64,000 nt of DNA. Source: an uncultured SAR86 cluster bacterium (lineage in GTDB: Bacteria > Pseudomonadota > Gammaproteobacteria > Magnimaribacterales > AG-339-G14). The notes beneath the pieces were generated by a model that saw only the letters and a list, made by a program, of their open reading frames with translations, did not search any database and was not told the DNA's origin. Shown in pieces: positions 16,533-27,307 of this stretch. The stretch lies in NCBI GenBank assembly GCA_902570035.1, contig CACFWO010000001.1:208649-272648 (forward strand). The letters are read 5' to 3'. Made by a program: the position numbers and the translations under genes. The stretch's first letter is position 1, and each line of letters opens with the position of its first letter.

Positions 16533-18038
16533 TCAGTCGACAATATCGTTGATAATAACTTTAAACGTTTTAGATTTTTCGACGCCTGCTTCGCTGACAA
16601 CAATTTCGTAATTTAATTCTTTCATTCCTGCTTCATAATCTGGTGGCATTTCAAATTTAAATTCTCCTAAACTCCAATAAATAGGTGGCGCAAAAATTGG
16701 TGGGATTAATTCTCTTGGTGGATCAACGTATGTTGTTCCGTCTACCAAAATTGCATTGGTCCCATCAAATTGATAAGTTGCCTCACTTTTAACTAAAGTG
16801 TTACCTGATAATGTAATGGTTTCATAAGAAGCTTGTGGATCTTTTACTATAGGATCATTGTTTTCAAGATTATCAGAACTAGAAAGATATCTTGATTCAA
16901 TATCATTCAAATCTGTAATGCCAAAGTAGTCAAAATTAGACTCTATTTTTTGATCAGTACTATCATAATAAGCTTGGAAAGCTTGCCTTCCGCCTAAATA
17001 AGCATTATGGAATAGCGAAAGTTTCATGTCTCCATATGCAGCCCAAAGTCCAATAAAAGGTCTGTTTTTCATTCCATCCCATGTATTTAAATTTCTTTGG
17101 TTTCTATCAGAAGTAACAAAAGTATCCGAGGGAAAAGCGAAAACATTATTATCAATTATAGGGGGACTTGTCAGTCCATTACTATTAAAACCTATATCAA
17201 AACCTCCATGCATGTAAAAAACTGAATTTTTAACCACAAGACCTTCTTCTCTTGGATACCATATGTAGGAATAAATACTGCCCGTGCCGTCAATAAGATC
17301 GTAAAGAAAACTATCCTCTATTATGTACTGTGTATACAAAGCGTTGCCACTTGGAACTGCAAATGTACCTCGCATCATTGAAACCCCTTTTAGCTCTATT
17401 CGTCCAACAGGGGCATTGCTATCTCCACCACCTGCCCTAATATGACAGTATCTCAATTTTACTTTTTCAGCTTTTAAAATTCCGTTGTAGGTCTGGATTT
17501 CTTTTAAATCGCAAAGCAGATTACCTCCTATTGTAACCGTCACACCATCAGCTATTTGAATGTTGCTAATTAATTGAGTTATTTCATTAGCATTCCCAAT
17601 AGTGGTATCGGATGTAATAACTAGAGTTGACCCATCAGAGTTACCAAAAGGAGTTTTTTCTCCTTGAGTTAGATCACCGAACCACCCCGGCTTAATGCTA
17701 TTACTATTTACGGGTTCCGATTGAATGATAGAGAGGACCTCAATATTGCATCCAGTTGGAAGCAATAAACCTGAAATGTTACTAGAATTTTCATCTACAT
17801 TAATTGGTGTAGTTGGAACAAGTTCGTCGAATGTTGGGCAGTTTTGACTAGATGAGCTAGTATCACTTGAATTTGAAGAAGAAGAGGAACTTGATGAAGA
17901 AGAGGAACTTGATGAAGAAGAGGAACTTGATGAACTAGATGGTCCTACTGCAGCACTTGATGAACTTCCTCCTCCTCCACCACCACAAGAAACAACAATC
18001 AAAAAAAACAAAAGGGGAATTATTTTTGATGATTTCAT
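16533..18038 (-). CDS. Poly-Ser linker lipoprotein of unknown function
   Basis: Not assigned to a characterised family. The 501-residue protein has a lipoprotein signal peptide ending VVSC (Cys18) followed by six Gly, then a low-complexity Ser tract over residues ~25-62 that would act as a flexible tether. The rest is extracellular-type sequence poor in Cys and rich in Asn, Asp, Gly and Thr, with repeating short strands around residues 145-300 (TIGGNLLCDLKEIQ, VKLRYCHIRAGG, IELKGVSMMRG, VKNSVFYMHGG) resembling a right-handed beta-helix, which is inference. The start overlaps the ygfA stop (ATGA). A surface polysaccharide-binding or adhesion role would be guesswork. Confidence 0.75.
   Translation of the reverse strand: MKSSKIIPLLFFLIVVSCGGGGGGSSSSAAVGPSSSSSSSSSSSSSSSSSSSSSSNSSDTSSSSQNCPTFDELVPTTPINVDENSSNISGLLLPTGCNIEVLSIIQSEPVNSNSIKPGWFGDLTQGEKTPFGNSDGSTLVITSDTTIGNANEITQLISNIQIADGVTVTIGGNLLCDLKEIQTYNGILKAEKVKLRYCHIRAGGGDSNAPVGRIELKGVSMMRGTFAVPSGNALYTQYIIEDSFLYDLIDGTGSIYSYIWYPREEGLVVKNSVFYMHGGFDIGFNSNGLTSPPIIDNNVFAFPSDTFVTSDRNQRNLNTWDGMKNRPFIGLWAAYGDMKLSLFHNAYLGGRQAFQAYYDSTDQKIESNFDYFGITDLNDIESRYLSSSDNLENNDPIVKDPQASYETITLSGNTLVKSEATYQFDGTNAILVDGTTYVDPPRELIPPIFAPPIYWSLGEFKFEMPPDYEAGMKELNYEIVVSEAGVEKSKTFKVIINDIVD
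17878..17931 (-). repeat. 18-bp tandem repeat coding poly-Ser
   Basis: Three exact consecutive copies of an 18-base unit (plus-strand GAAGAAGAGGAACTTGAT) encode six serines each on the minus strand, with degraded copies on both sides. Length variation by slippage would change linker length without a frameshift, because the unit is a multiple of three. Confidence 0.9.
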
Positions 18039-18553
18039 ATCAAAAAAATCTTATCATATTTTAAATCATGCTTTTCATCATGAAATTTAATTTGTTGAAA
18101 TGAATAAGCTATTCCTATCTTTACAGAATCTTTTTCTTTGAAAAACTCATCATAGAACCCACCTCCCCTACCAAGCCTTTTAAGATTTGAAGAAATGCCC
18201 ATCATAGGAATGATAGCTGCCTCAAAATTATTACAAAGGTTGTTGTTCCGTGGCTCAGATATCCCAAACTTATTTTTTTTCATTCCTGATAGAGAATCAC
18301 AGATGTAGAAATCTATTTTCTTTTTCTGAGAATCAATTTTAGGAAGTAATAATTTTTTCTTTTTATTCAATATCCATTTATTAACTTCTTCAGAAGGAAA
18401 TTCAAATTTAATTGAAAAATATGAAGCTATTGAATTGAATTTTCTTAAGTAGTTTTCCAGGCCAATTATAGAAGCCACTTCTATTTTTTCTTTATAATGG
18501 ATGTAAGCCGAAAAGTCATTTTTAATTTTTAAGCGCGCTTGGGTTTTGTGCAT
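18035..18553 (-). CDS. ygfA: 5-formyltetrahydrofolate cyclo-ligase family protein
   Basis: Converts 5-formyl-THF to 5,10-methenyl-THF with ATP, recycling a folate by-product. The 172-residue protein is fairly divergent in its N-terminal half, but the family motif LGRGGGFYDEFF near residues 129-140 is intact, preceded by AAIIPMMGISSNLKR where other members have a similar segment. The location settles it: it lies immediately downstream of 6S RNA and zapA, as ygfA does in E. coli. Its ATG (18553) is only about two bases beyond the 3' arm of 6S RNA. Its stop overlaps the poly-Ser lipoprotein start. Confidence 0.88.
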   Translation of the reverse strand: MHKTQARLKIKNDFSAYIHYKEKIEVASIIGLENYLRKFNSIASYFSIKFEFPSEEVNKWILNKKKKLLLPKIDSQKKKIDFYICDSLSGMKKNKFGISEPRNNNLCNNFEAAIIPMMGISSNLKRLGRGGGFYDEFFKEKDSVKIGIAYSFQQIKFHDEKHDLKYDKIFLI

Positions 18554-18554
18554 T

Positions 18555-18737
18555 TAGGAAGTTTCCCAGATTACCGTTAACAAAACTAGACCTGAACCGT
18601 CAAGTTCAGGGCGGGAAAATCACCCGCTATCAGGCTGCCCTTAGGGCGCTCAACAAGCAAGGTATCAAGTCCCTTGATTTTAATTATCGGCTCGAGGTTT
18701 ATTTTGTATATCGAATAACCCAGGAAACAGAGAAATT
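18555..18737 (-). ncRNA. ssrS: 6S RNA
   Basis: RNA that mimics an open promoter and sequesters sigma-70 RNA polymerase in stationary phase. On the minus strand the ~183-nt segment starts ATTTCTCTG, like E. coli 6S RNA, contains the conserved GAGCCGATA at the edge of the central bubble, and its two ends pair (GTTTCC near the 5' end with GGAAAC near the 3' end). A stable hairpin with stem CCTGAAC/GTTCAGG occupies 18591-18610. The zapA-ssrS-ygfA order matches E. coli exactly. Ends are estimated from pairing and may be off by several bases. Confidence 0.9.
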
Positions 18738-18740
18738 ATA
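18735..18740 (-). promoter_or_regulatory. Possible -10 box of 6S RNA
   Basis: TATAAT on the minus strand lies at the 5' edge of 6S RNA, just after the zapA stop. TTTCAA at 18758-18763 is 17 bases upstream and is a weak -35 candidate inside the zapA 3' end. If this box is used, the 5' end of the RNA is nearer 18728 than 18737. Confidence 0.4.
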
Positions 18741-18749
18741 ATTCTTATA

Positions 18750-19127
18750 TCAAAGTTTTGAAAGCTCTGATATTTCTGAGACCAGCTTGAAATTAAGATC
18801 TTCATCTTCGTCTTCTGGAATATCTTCTTCTTCAGTTTGACTGATCTGTAGTTCTTTCTTGATTTCTTCCTTTGGAGATTCTGGCTGCTCTATGCTTTCA
18901 ATCACTTCAGCTCCTTGAGACTGAAGTTTTACCAGATCAGAGGAGATATCCAATGCTGCCAGTACTGAAATTCTCTCCATCGGAAGAGTTTTTAATTTTC
19001 TTTTTGTTGATTTAATTTTTTTGTCCAGTTTTTCAGCTGCTTCTAATAGGTGAGCTTGCTCTTCGATTGGGCACTGAAGTTTGTATTCCAAGCCTCCAAT
19101 TTTTATAGAAATAATTTCTTCTTCCAT
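18750..19127 (-). CDS. zapA: Cell division protein ZapA
   Basis: Z-ring-associated protein that bundles FtsZ filaments. The N-terminal ~60 residues match the ZapA head domain (ISIKIGGLEYKLQCPIEEQ, LLEAAEKLDKKI), followed by the helix containing ERISVLAALDISSDLVKL. The tail after residue ~80 is acidic (EEDIPEDEDEDLNFK) and longer than in E. coli ZapA (about 109 residues versus 125 here). It lies two bases downstream of a coiled-coil gene and just upstream of 6S RNA, the conserved context. Confidence 0.92.
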   Translation of the reverse strand: MEEEIISIKIGGLEYKLQCPIEEQAHLLEAAEKLDKKIKSTKRKLKTLPMERISVLAALDISSDLVKLQSQGAEVIESIEQPESPKEEIKKELQISQTEEEDIPEDEDEDLNFKLVSEISELSKL

Positions 19128-19129
19128 AG

Positions 19130-19318
19130 TTATAGATTATCCACTTTATCGATTAAATTCTCTATATTTTCTAGCGCTTCATCCATGCCTTTTTTTAATT
19201 TGATATTTTCAAGTTTAAGCTTTTTATTTTTCTTTCTTAAATCTTGATTGGCTTCTCTAAGTTTTTTTGACATTTTTAGAAGCTCTTTTATGTTTTCTTC
19301 AATAGAAGCTTTAGGCAT
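19130..19318 (-). CDS. Small coiled-coil protein upstream of zapA (TIGR02449-like)
   Basis: A 62-residue protein that is almost entirely predicted coiled coil: LLKMSKKLREANQDLRKKNKKL and following heptads with Leu and Ile at a/d positions, rich in Lys and Glu. Small coiled-coil proteins of the TIGR02449 type, sometimes called ZapB-like, occupy exactly this place before zapA in many Gammaproteobacteria, so a divisome role is a reasonable inference. The sequence is too simple for a firm assignment. zapA starts two bases after its stop, so the pair is co-transcribed. Confidence 0.75.
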   Translation of the reverse strand: MPKASIEENIKELLKMSKKLREANQDLRKKNKKLKLENIKLKKGMDEALENIENLIDKVDNL

Positions 19319-19343
19319 TTAATTATTTTAGCACTCCGTACAT

Positions 19344-19378
19344 AAAAAAAAGCACCCTTTGAAAACTCTCAGGGTGCT
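19344..19378 (-). terminator. Rho-independent terminator of katG
   Basis: An 8-bp perfect inverted repeat AGCACCCT/AGGGTGCT (19351-19358 and 19371-19378) with a 12-base loop is followed on the minus strand by seven Ts. It begins about 18 bases after the katG stop codon. Confidence 0.92.
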
Positions 19379-19395
19379 TCTTTCATATAAGAAAG

Positions 19396-21561
<2,166 letters not shown>

Positions 21562-21580
21562 TTACTTAGTTTTATATATT

Positions 21581-21603
21581 GATAAATATATTAATATCTT
21601 ATC
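21581..21603. promoter_or_regulatory. Candidate OxyR operator between katG and oxyR
   Basis: In the 100-base gap the AT-rich stretch GATAA-13-TTATC forms a partial dyad around the perfect palindrome ATATTAATAT. OxyR sites are degenerate ATAG/CTAT-type dyads, so this is a plausible but unproven binding site. Divergent oxyR-target arrangements are common. Confidence 0.35.
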
Positions 21604-21628
21604 TAATGTTCGAAAAATCAATACATTA

Positions 21629-22534
21629 ATGATAAGTATTAAACAAATAAATTATGCTCTTGCAGTAGCAAAAACTTTGCACTTTCGAAAAGCTGCAGAA
21701 ATCTGTTTTGTGTCTCCTTCTACTTTAAGCAATGCCATAACTGAAATGGAAAATCAGTTGGGTGTCAAAATCTTTGAAAGAGATAATAAAAAAGTCTTCG
21801 TGACCGAACTTGGTCGCGAAATCCTTGAAAAATCTAAAACAATCAAAATGCAGCTTGAAGATATACAAAAAATTTCAGAATCAACAAAAGCCCCCTTATC
21901 TCATAATTTATCTATAGGTATTATTCCAACTGTAAGTCCTTTTATACTTCCTTATTTATTACCGAAGTTGAGAAGTGATTTTCCCAAACTAAAACTTAAA
22001 GTCACTGAGGCGCAATCTGAAAATCTCCTTATCATGCTCGAAAATGGAGAAATAGATATGGCTGTTCTTGCCCTTCCTTACAACATTAGAGGGCTGAAAT
22101 CCTATAAGTTCTGGCAAGAAAACTTTTATTGGATAAGCACAAAAAAAGATACCAGAAGTAAGAGAAATAAAATCAAAGCTAAAGAACTTGATTTGAATGA
22201 ACTTATCCTTCTAGAAGAAGGCAACTGTCTGAAAGATCATGTTCTTTCAGCCTGTAAAATTTCTGATGATGCTCAACACGATATTAAAGCAACCAGCCTA
22301 AATACTCTTATTCAATTGGTAAAAGGTGGCATGGGGACAACTCTGATTCCTGAAATGGCTCTGGAACAACTTATTAAAGGCAATAAGAATCTTTCAATGA
22401 CGGAATTGGATGAAAGCGGGCCACATAGGGAAATTGCTTTAATCGTCCGCCAAAATTATTATGGCGAGAGGGATGCTGAAATTTTGTGTTCAATACTTAA
22501 AACAGAACTTGATATACGATTTTCAAAGCAATAA
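21629..22534 (+). CDS. oxyR: Peroxide-sensing LysR-family regulator OxyR
   Basis: LysR-type activator of peroxide defence. The N-terminal helix-turn-helix (LHFRKAAEICFVSPSTLSNA) is followed by the effector domain. Two cysteines, Cys200 and Cys209 in EEGNCLKDHVLSACK, are nine residues apart in the same context as the redox pair Cys199/Cys208 of E. coli OxyR, so disulfide sensing is expected. I choose ATG 21629 (301 residues), which places the HTH at the usual distance from the start; the frame stays open 34 codons further, back into the katG start, but that part is not LysR-like. Divergent from its likely target katG. Confidence 0.94.
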   Translation: MISIKQINYALAVAKTLHFRKAAEICFVSPSTLSNAITEMENQLGVKIFERDNKKVFVTELGREILEKSKTIKMQLEDIQKISESTKAPLSHNLSIGIIPTVSPFILPYLLPKLRSDFPKLKLKVTEAQSENLLIMLENGEIDMAVLALPYNIRGLKSYKFWQENFYWISTKKDTRSKRNKIKAKELDLNELILLEEGNCLKDHVLSACKISDDAQHDIKATSLNTLIQLVKGGMGTTLIPEMALEQLIKGNKNLSMTELDESGPHREIALIVRQNYYGERDAEILCSILKTELDIRFSKQ

Positions 22535-22567
22535 ATTACATAAATAAATCTAGGTTAAAATAAGAAC

Positions 22568-23863
22568 ATGAATACATATCAAAAAAGAAGAGATGAACTT
22601 GTAAGATCTTTGCCAAAAAACTCTTTGGTTCTGATTGCTTCAGCTGATGAAATTATCAGAAATAATGATGCCATGTTCTTTTTCCGCCAGAACAGTGATC
22701 TATTGTATTTATCTGCTTTCAATGAACCTGAGTCTATTGCGTTGTTTGATACTGACAACAGGAAATTTCATCTATTTTGCAGGGACAAAGACCCCCTTCG
22801 AGAACAGTGGGATGGAAAAAGATTAGGATACAAAGGAGCATCTGATATTGGTGCAGATGAAGGGCACGATATTAAAGAATTTGATTCAAAATTCTTAGAG
22901 TTGATAAAAAACAAAGAAAGAATTTATTTACAAAAAGACAACATCCATCTTTCAACAAAAATTGATGCGCTCGTAGATCAGGCAAAAAAGGAGTTTGGAA
23001 GAACTAACTATTCTTTTCCTGAAGAATTCTTCTCAATATCGCCAATCCTGCATGAAATGAGGCTTTTCAAAGATGAGGATGAAATTTCAACGATGAAGAA
23101 AGCTTGTTCTATTTCTGCTCAAGCTCACATTAGAGCTATGAAATCAGTGAAACCTGGCATGTTCGAGTATGAACTTGAGGCTGAATACGTTCACGAATTT
23201 ATGAAAAATGGTGCTAGAGAGTGCGCTTACACTCCTATCGTGGGTAGTGGTAACAACAGTTGTATTCTTCATTACAATCAGAACGATAGACAAATGGAAG
23301 ACGGAGATCTGGTTTTGGTAGATGCCGGTTGCGAATATCAAGGATATGCAAGTGATATAACAAGAACTTTTCCTGTAAACGGAAAGTTTTCACCAGAACA
23401 GAAGCTAATTTATGAGATAGTCTTAGAAGCCCACAATAACTGTATCGAAATGCTGAAGCCTGGAATTTCATGGATGGATGTCCATCGCCAGTCGATTGAA
23501 ACAATTACCAATGGACTTATTGAAATTAATCTTTTGTCTGGATCATTAGAAGAGAATATAGAGAAAGAAAATTATTCTAAATTTTACATGCATAGAGTTG
23601 GTCACTGGCTTGGTCTTGATGTTCATGATGTTGGAGGGTACGGATCAGAAGGTGACTGGAGACTAATGGAACCTGGAATGGTTACAACAATTGAACCTGG
23701 AATCTATATAAAAGAGGGACTTGAGGGAGTTCCTAAAGAATTTCATAAAATTGGCATAAGAATTGAGGATGACGTCTTGATAACAGATGATGGTTATGAA
23801 GTTCTGAGTTCTGAGGTTCCTGTGGATGTTGAATCTATTGAAAAGCTAGCATCGTCAGATTGA
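22568..23863 (+). CDS. pepP: Xaa-Pro aminopeptidase
   Basis: Cytoplasmic metallopeptidase removing N-terminal residues before proline. The 431-residue protein has the creatinase-like N-domain (NDAMFFFRQNSDLLYLSAFNEPES) and the pita-bread catalytic domain. Metal ligands are visible: Asp in LVLVDAGCEYQGY, Asp in SDITRTFPV, His in HRVGHWLGLDVHD, Glu in TTIEPGIYI and Glu in GIRIEDDVL. It overlaps the following ubiH gene by four bases; pepP-ubiH is a conserved pair in Gammaproteobacteria. Confidence 0.94.
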   Translation: MNTYQKRRDELVRSLPKNSLVLIASADEIIRNNDAMFFFRQNSDLLYLSAFNEPESIALFDTDNRKFHLFCRDKDPLREQWDGKRLGYKGASDIGADEGHDIKEFDSKFLELIKNKERIYLQKDNIHLSTKIDALVDQAKKEFGRTNYSFPEEFFSISPILHEMRLFKDEDEISTMKKACSISAQAHIRAMKSVKPGMFEYELEAEYVHEFMKNGARECAYTPIVGSGNNSCILHYNQNDRQMEDGDLVLVDAGCEYQGYASDITRTFPVNGKFSPEQKLIYEIVLEAHNNCIEMLKPGISWMDVHRQSIETITNGLIEINLLSGSLEENIEKENYSKFYMHRVGHWLGLDVHDVGGYGSEGDWRLMEPGMVTTIEPGIYIKEGLEGVPKEFHKIGIRIEDDVLITDDGYEVLSSEVPVDVESIEKLASSD

Positions 23864-24996
23864 ATTACGACGTAGTCATAATCGGAGTTGGGGTCGTTGG
23901 ATCAGCAGTTGCGCTCGGTCTAGCGCAGCAAGGTCATAAAATCGCAATCGTCGATAAATCTTCTAACCCGCCTAATTCACCGCGCCATCTTTCTGTTAAC
24001 AAAAAAAGTTCGGCTTTTCTTGATCTACTTGGAGTTTGGGACGCAGTCAAACCTTCATCAATGCCCTATTCAAGGATTCAGGCTTGGGATCGTGAAGGCA
24101 CTGGAAAGGTAGAGTTTTCAGCACAGGATATTGGTGAGAACAACTTAGGCTTCATAGTCAAAGAAGGAGATTTACAAAAACATTTAATAACATCCTTAGG
24201 ACAACTAGGAGTTGATATCTTTTGGTCAAGAGAATTAGTAAATATTAGGGATGAAGGTGACTTGGTTGAAATCAATCTAGATGACGGTAAAAAAATAATT
24301 AGTTCCTCATTGCTGGGAGCTGATGGAATATCATCTAAAGTCAGAGAATTGTGTAATTTTCAAATTAAATCTTGGTCTTACGATCAACAAGCCATAGTGG
24401 GGCAAATTGATTCTGGTGAAAAATTAGATGATGTAATAAGACAGTCCTTCACAAAATATGGGCCTTTGGCCTTACTACCAATTAATTCAAACCAAATGAC
24501 AATGATTTGGTCGGTAGATAATAAAAATCTTAAAGACTTAAATGAACTTGACGATGATTTGTTCTTAAAAAAGTTACAACAAGAATTTGGAGGCAAGACT
24601 AGAAAATTAAAGTTTTCGTCTCAGAGATTTACTTTTCCGTTAAAGCATTTAACTGCAGTGGGATTTGCGAAAGGTAGAATAGCAATTCTTGGAGATGCTG
24701 CTCACCATGTTCATCCTTTAGCTGGTCTTGGATTAAATTCAGGATTAGGAGATGCAGAAAGTATAGTAAAACTTTTTAGTAAATATCCGGCCGTAAAAGT
24801 TGAAACAATATTTAAACAATACAGTAATGAAAGATTGCCAATCAATATTGGTCTTGCTGCCGCTATGGAGCTCTTTAAAAGAGGCTTTGGAAATCAAAAC
24901 ATTTGGCTAAAAACACTACGAAACCTAACTTTTAAGTTTGTCGATAATCAGCAAGAGATCAAAAATACTTTTGTGAAGCTTGCCACTACTCTGTGA
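23860..24996 (+). CDS. ubiH: UbiH/UbiF/VisC-family FAD monooxygenase, ubiquinone ring hydroxylase
   Basis: FAD-dependent hydroxylase expected to act on the ubiquinone ring. The dinucleotide motif GVGVVGSAVALGLAQ is at the N-terminus, and the second FAD motif GDAAHHVHPLAGLGLNSGL with the family's GLGL pattern lies near residue 285. The start is TTG at 23860 within the pepP stop (TTGA); the Rossmann strand begins three residues later, so no other start fits. Position after pepP favours UbiH, but relatives with different regioselectivity (UbiF, UbiI) look alike; only one such gene is in this window. Ends overlapping the 3' end of corC. Confidence 0.88.
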   Translation: MNYDVVIIGVGVVGSAVALGLAQQGHKIAIVDKSSNPPNSPRHLSVNKKSSAFLDLLGVWDAVKPSSMPYSRIQAWDREGTGKVEFSAQDIGENNLGFIVKEGDLQKHLITSLGQLGVDIFWSRELVNIRDEGDLVEINLDDGKKIISSSLLGADGISSKVRELCNFQIKSWSYDQQAIVGQIDSGEKLDDVIRQSFTKYGPLALLPINSNQMTMIWSVDNKNLKDLNELDDDLFLKKLQQEFGGKTRKLKFSSQRFTFPLKHLTAVGFAKGRIAILGDAAHHVHPLAGLGLNSGLGDAESIVKLFSKYPAVKVETIFKQYSNERLPINIGLAAAMELFKRGFGNQNIWLKTLRNLTFKFVDNQQEIKNTFVKLATTL

Positions 24997-25855
24997 CTTT
25001 TACTCTTAATTTTTTGATCTGTCGCCTACTAGCTGAAACAACCGTGAACTTGTAGCCATTTATATCGACTGATTCATTTAAAGCAGGGAATCTAGCAAAC
25101 TCTTTCAGAACTATTCCGCCTATCGTATCAAAGTCATCTGCTATGAACTCAGTATTAAATTGATCATTAAAATCTTCGAGTTCTGTTAAAGCCGGAACTA
25201 AGTATTCATTATCCGAAACTTGAAGAATCTGCTTCTCTTCGTCTATGTCAGTTTCGTCTTCTATTTCTCCAACAATCTCTTCCAAGATATCTTCGATGGT
25301 CACTAAACCGCTAACCGATCCATACTCATCAACGACGATGGCCATGTGATATCTTTTTTTTCTAAATTCTTCCAATAAGGAATCCAACTTTTTACTCTCA
25401 GGAATAAAATTAACCGGTCTCATGACTTTTTCTAGATTGAAGTCATTATTTGAACTTAAACCAAAAGGGAGCAATTCTTTTGCAAGGAGAATACCTTTTA
25501 CTTCTTCTGAATCTTCATCAACAACGGGAAATCTTGAGTGAGAAGAATCAATAATTCGAGGAAGAAATTCTTGAGGCTTTTCATTGTGCCTGACTACAAT
25601 CATTTGAGGTCTAGGAATCATCACATCTCTTACTTGCATTGAGGAGAATTCCAAAGTTTCCTCCATCATGTCGAGAATGTTTTTATCGATAAGATTCATT
25701 TCTTCGGCCTCTTTAAGAACGCCACTTAATTCCTTCTGGTTCATAGGAGTATAAGAAACCCTTTTATAAAGGCCTCTCAGAAATAATCTTATTTTTTTGA
25801 AAAAACCCAAGCCCTTATTAGACTTAGGCGATGTACTTGGAGGTTCTTCTATCAT
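24986..25855 (-). CDS. corC: CorC/YbeX-type CBS-pair protein
   Basis: A 289-residue cytoplasmic protein with two CBS domains (VRDVMIPRPQMIVVRHNE and VMRPVNFIPESKKLDSLLEEF) and a C-terminal CorC_HlyC domain (FARFPALNESVDINGYKFTV). It lacks the N-terminal membrane DUF21 domain of larger relatives, matching YbeX, which is linked to Mg/Co efflux and to ribosome metabolism. It starts immediately after the ybeY stop, in the order miaB-ybeZ-ybeY-ybeX. lnt, the usual next gene, is missing here and lies at 11.6 kb. Confidence 0.92.
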   Translation of the reverse strand: MIEEPPSTSPKSNKGLGFFKKIRLFLRGLYKRVSYTPMNQKELSGVLKEAEEMNLIDKNILDMMEETLEFSSMQVRDVMIPRPQMIVVRHNEKPQEFLPRIIDSSHSRFPVVDEDSEEVKGILLAKELLPFGLSSNNDFNLEKVMRPVNFIPESKKLDSLLEEFRKKRYHMAIVVDEYGSVSGLVTIEDILEEIVGEIEDETDIDEEKQILQVSDNEYLVPALTELEDFNDQFNTEFIADDFDTIGGIVLKEFARFPALNESVDINGYKFTVVSASRRQIKKLRVKVTE

Positions 25856-26314
25856 TTAATAAACGTAAGGATCTGCGAAATTAAGTTTTTGCATTAATTC
25901 TTTCTCGATAGATTCCATTTTTTTTCTATTATGCATATTTTCGTGAGAAAAACCCAGCAAATGAAGAACGGCATGAATAATGAGATGATACAGTCTGGAT
26001 TCAAAGCTCTTTCCAAATTTTTTGGCTTCTTCATCAATTATTTGAGGACAGATTGCTATTTCTCCAAGAAAACCTTGATCAATTAAAAAATTACTTTCTG
26101 GATAAAAAGACAAAACATTTGTAGGTGTATCCTTTTTTCTAAACTCTTTATTCAAAGACGAAATTTCATCTATTTTGCAAAACTTTATGTTGACTGATTT
26201 ACCAGCAGAATTTTCAAATTTCTCTTCAATTAAACCTAAGGCTTCGATAATTTTCTTTTTTGAGGGTATGGAAAATTTAGTGAAATTTTTTGAGTTGGAT
26301 AATGAAAGTTTCAT
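25856..26314 (-). CDS. ybeY: Endoribonuclease YbeY
   Basis: Metal-dependent single-strand RNase for 16S rRNA 3' end maturation and ribosome quality control. The 152-residue protein carries the zinc motif HAVLHLLGFSHENMH, the YbeY form of H-x3-H-x5-H, and the SLNKEFRKKDTPTNVLSF segment conserved in the family. The start overlaps the ybeZ stop by four bases, and corC follows with no gap. YbeZ is its known partner, consistent with coupling. Confidence 0.94.
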   Translation of the reverse strand: MKLSLSNSKNFTKFSIPSKKKIIEALGLIEEKFENSAGKSVNIKFCKIDEISSLNKEFRKKDTPTNVLSFYPESNFLIDQGFLGEIAICPQIIDEEAKKFGKSFESRLYHLIIHAVLHLLGFSHENMHNRKKMESIEKELMQKLNFADPYVY

Positions 26315-27300
26315 TCCTTTTCGTGAGAATCGTATGCCTCGATAATTCTTTGAACTAAACCGTGTCTGACTACGTCTTTTGATTGAAAACGACTGAAAGA
26401 AATATTTTTTTCACCCTCTAAGACTTCTATAGCATCTAATAGGCCTGACTTTGAGCCTTTGGGAAGATCCGTTTGAGTTATATCTCCGGTTACTATGGCA
26501 GATGAACCAAAACCAATTCTAGTCAAAAACATTTTCATTTGAGATTTTGTGCAGTTCTGAGCCTCATCTAATATGATGTATGAATTATTCAAAGTCCTTC
26601 CTCTCATGTAAGCCAAAGGTGCAAGCTCAATTATTCCTCTTTCCAAAAGTTTATTGACCCTTTCAGGACCAATCATTTCATATAAAGCATCGTAGAGAGG
26701 CTTAAGATAAGGATCAACTTTTTGAGACAAATCACCCGGAAGAAAACCTAGGTGTTCTCCAGCCTCAACTGCAGGTCTGGCTAAAATTATTTTTTGAACC
26801 TTATTCAACATTAGTTCTGAGACTGCAACAGCGACAGCTAGAAAGGTTTTACCTGTTCCTGCAGGACCAATTCCAAAAGTTAAATCGTTTTTTAAAATTT
26901 CTTTCAGAAATTTTTCCTGCGAATCATTTCTTGGCGAAATGACTAGTTTAGGGGTTTTTATTTGTAGGCTTTTTGCAAAAATATCTTTTTCCTTTGGCTT
27001 TAATAAATTTCCTGAATCAACTTTATCGCCTGTTGATTGAGCTTTTCTGATAAATAAGTGGACTTCTCCAGGCGTAATTAATTCTGACTTTTCAGCTTTT
27101 AAATGTAGAGTTTCAATAACTTCCTTCCCGGCTTTTATTGCCTCGGTTTTTCCAACCAAAGAGAAGCTATTCCCTCTGCTCTTAACTTTGATTCCTAAAG
27201 AATCTTGAATTTGATTAATGTTAGCGTTTACAGGCCCGAAAACTTTAGAAAGTATTGATGAATCTTCCGAGCTAAGTTTAAATTTAATTTCCTCAGTCAT
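26311..27300 (-). CDS. ybeZ: PhoH-like ATPase YbeZ
   Basis: A 329-residue PhoH-family ATPase. An N-terminal KH-like segment (SLVGKTEAIKAGKEVIETLH) precedes the helicase-like ATPase core with Walker A FGIGPAGTGKTFLAV, Walker B YIILDEAQNC and a SAIVTGDITQTDLP motif. YbeZ works with YbeY in RNA processing in E. coli. The four-base overlap with ybeY and eight-base gap from miaB indicate one operon. Confidence 0.93.
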   Translation of the reverse strand: MTEEIKFKLSSEDSSILSKVFGPVNANINQIQDSLGIKVKSRGNSFSLVGKTEAIKAGKEVIETLHLKAEKSELITPGEVHLFIRKAQSTGDKVDSGNLLKPKEKDIFAKSLQIKTPKLVISPRNDSQEKFLKEILKNDLTFGIGPAGTGKTFLAVAVAVSELMLNKVQKIILARPAVEAGEHLGFLPGDLSQKVDPYLKPLYDALYEMIGPERVNKLLERGIIELAPLAYMRGRTLNNSYIILDEAQNCTKSQMKMFLTRIGFGSSAIVTGDITQTDLPKGSKSGLLDAIEVLEGEKNISFSRFQSKDVVRHGLVQRIIEAYDSHEKE

Positions 27301-27307
27301 TGAGCAA

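Noticed and set aside
17878..17940. CRISPR-like short repeats
   Set aside because: The copies are directly adjacent without spacers and in frame, coding poly-Ser. This is a coding microsatellite.
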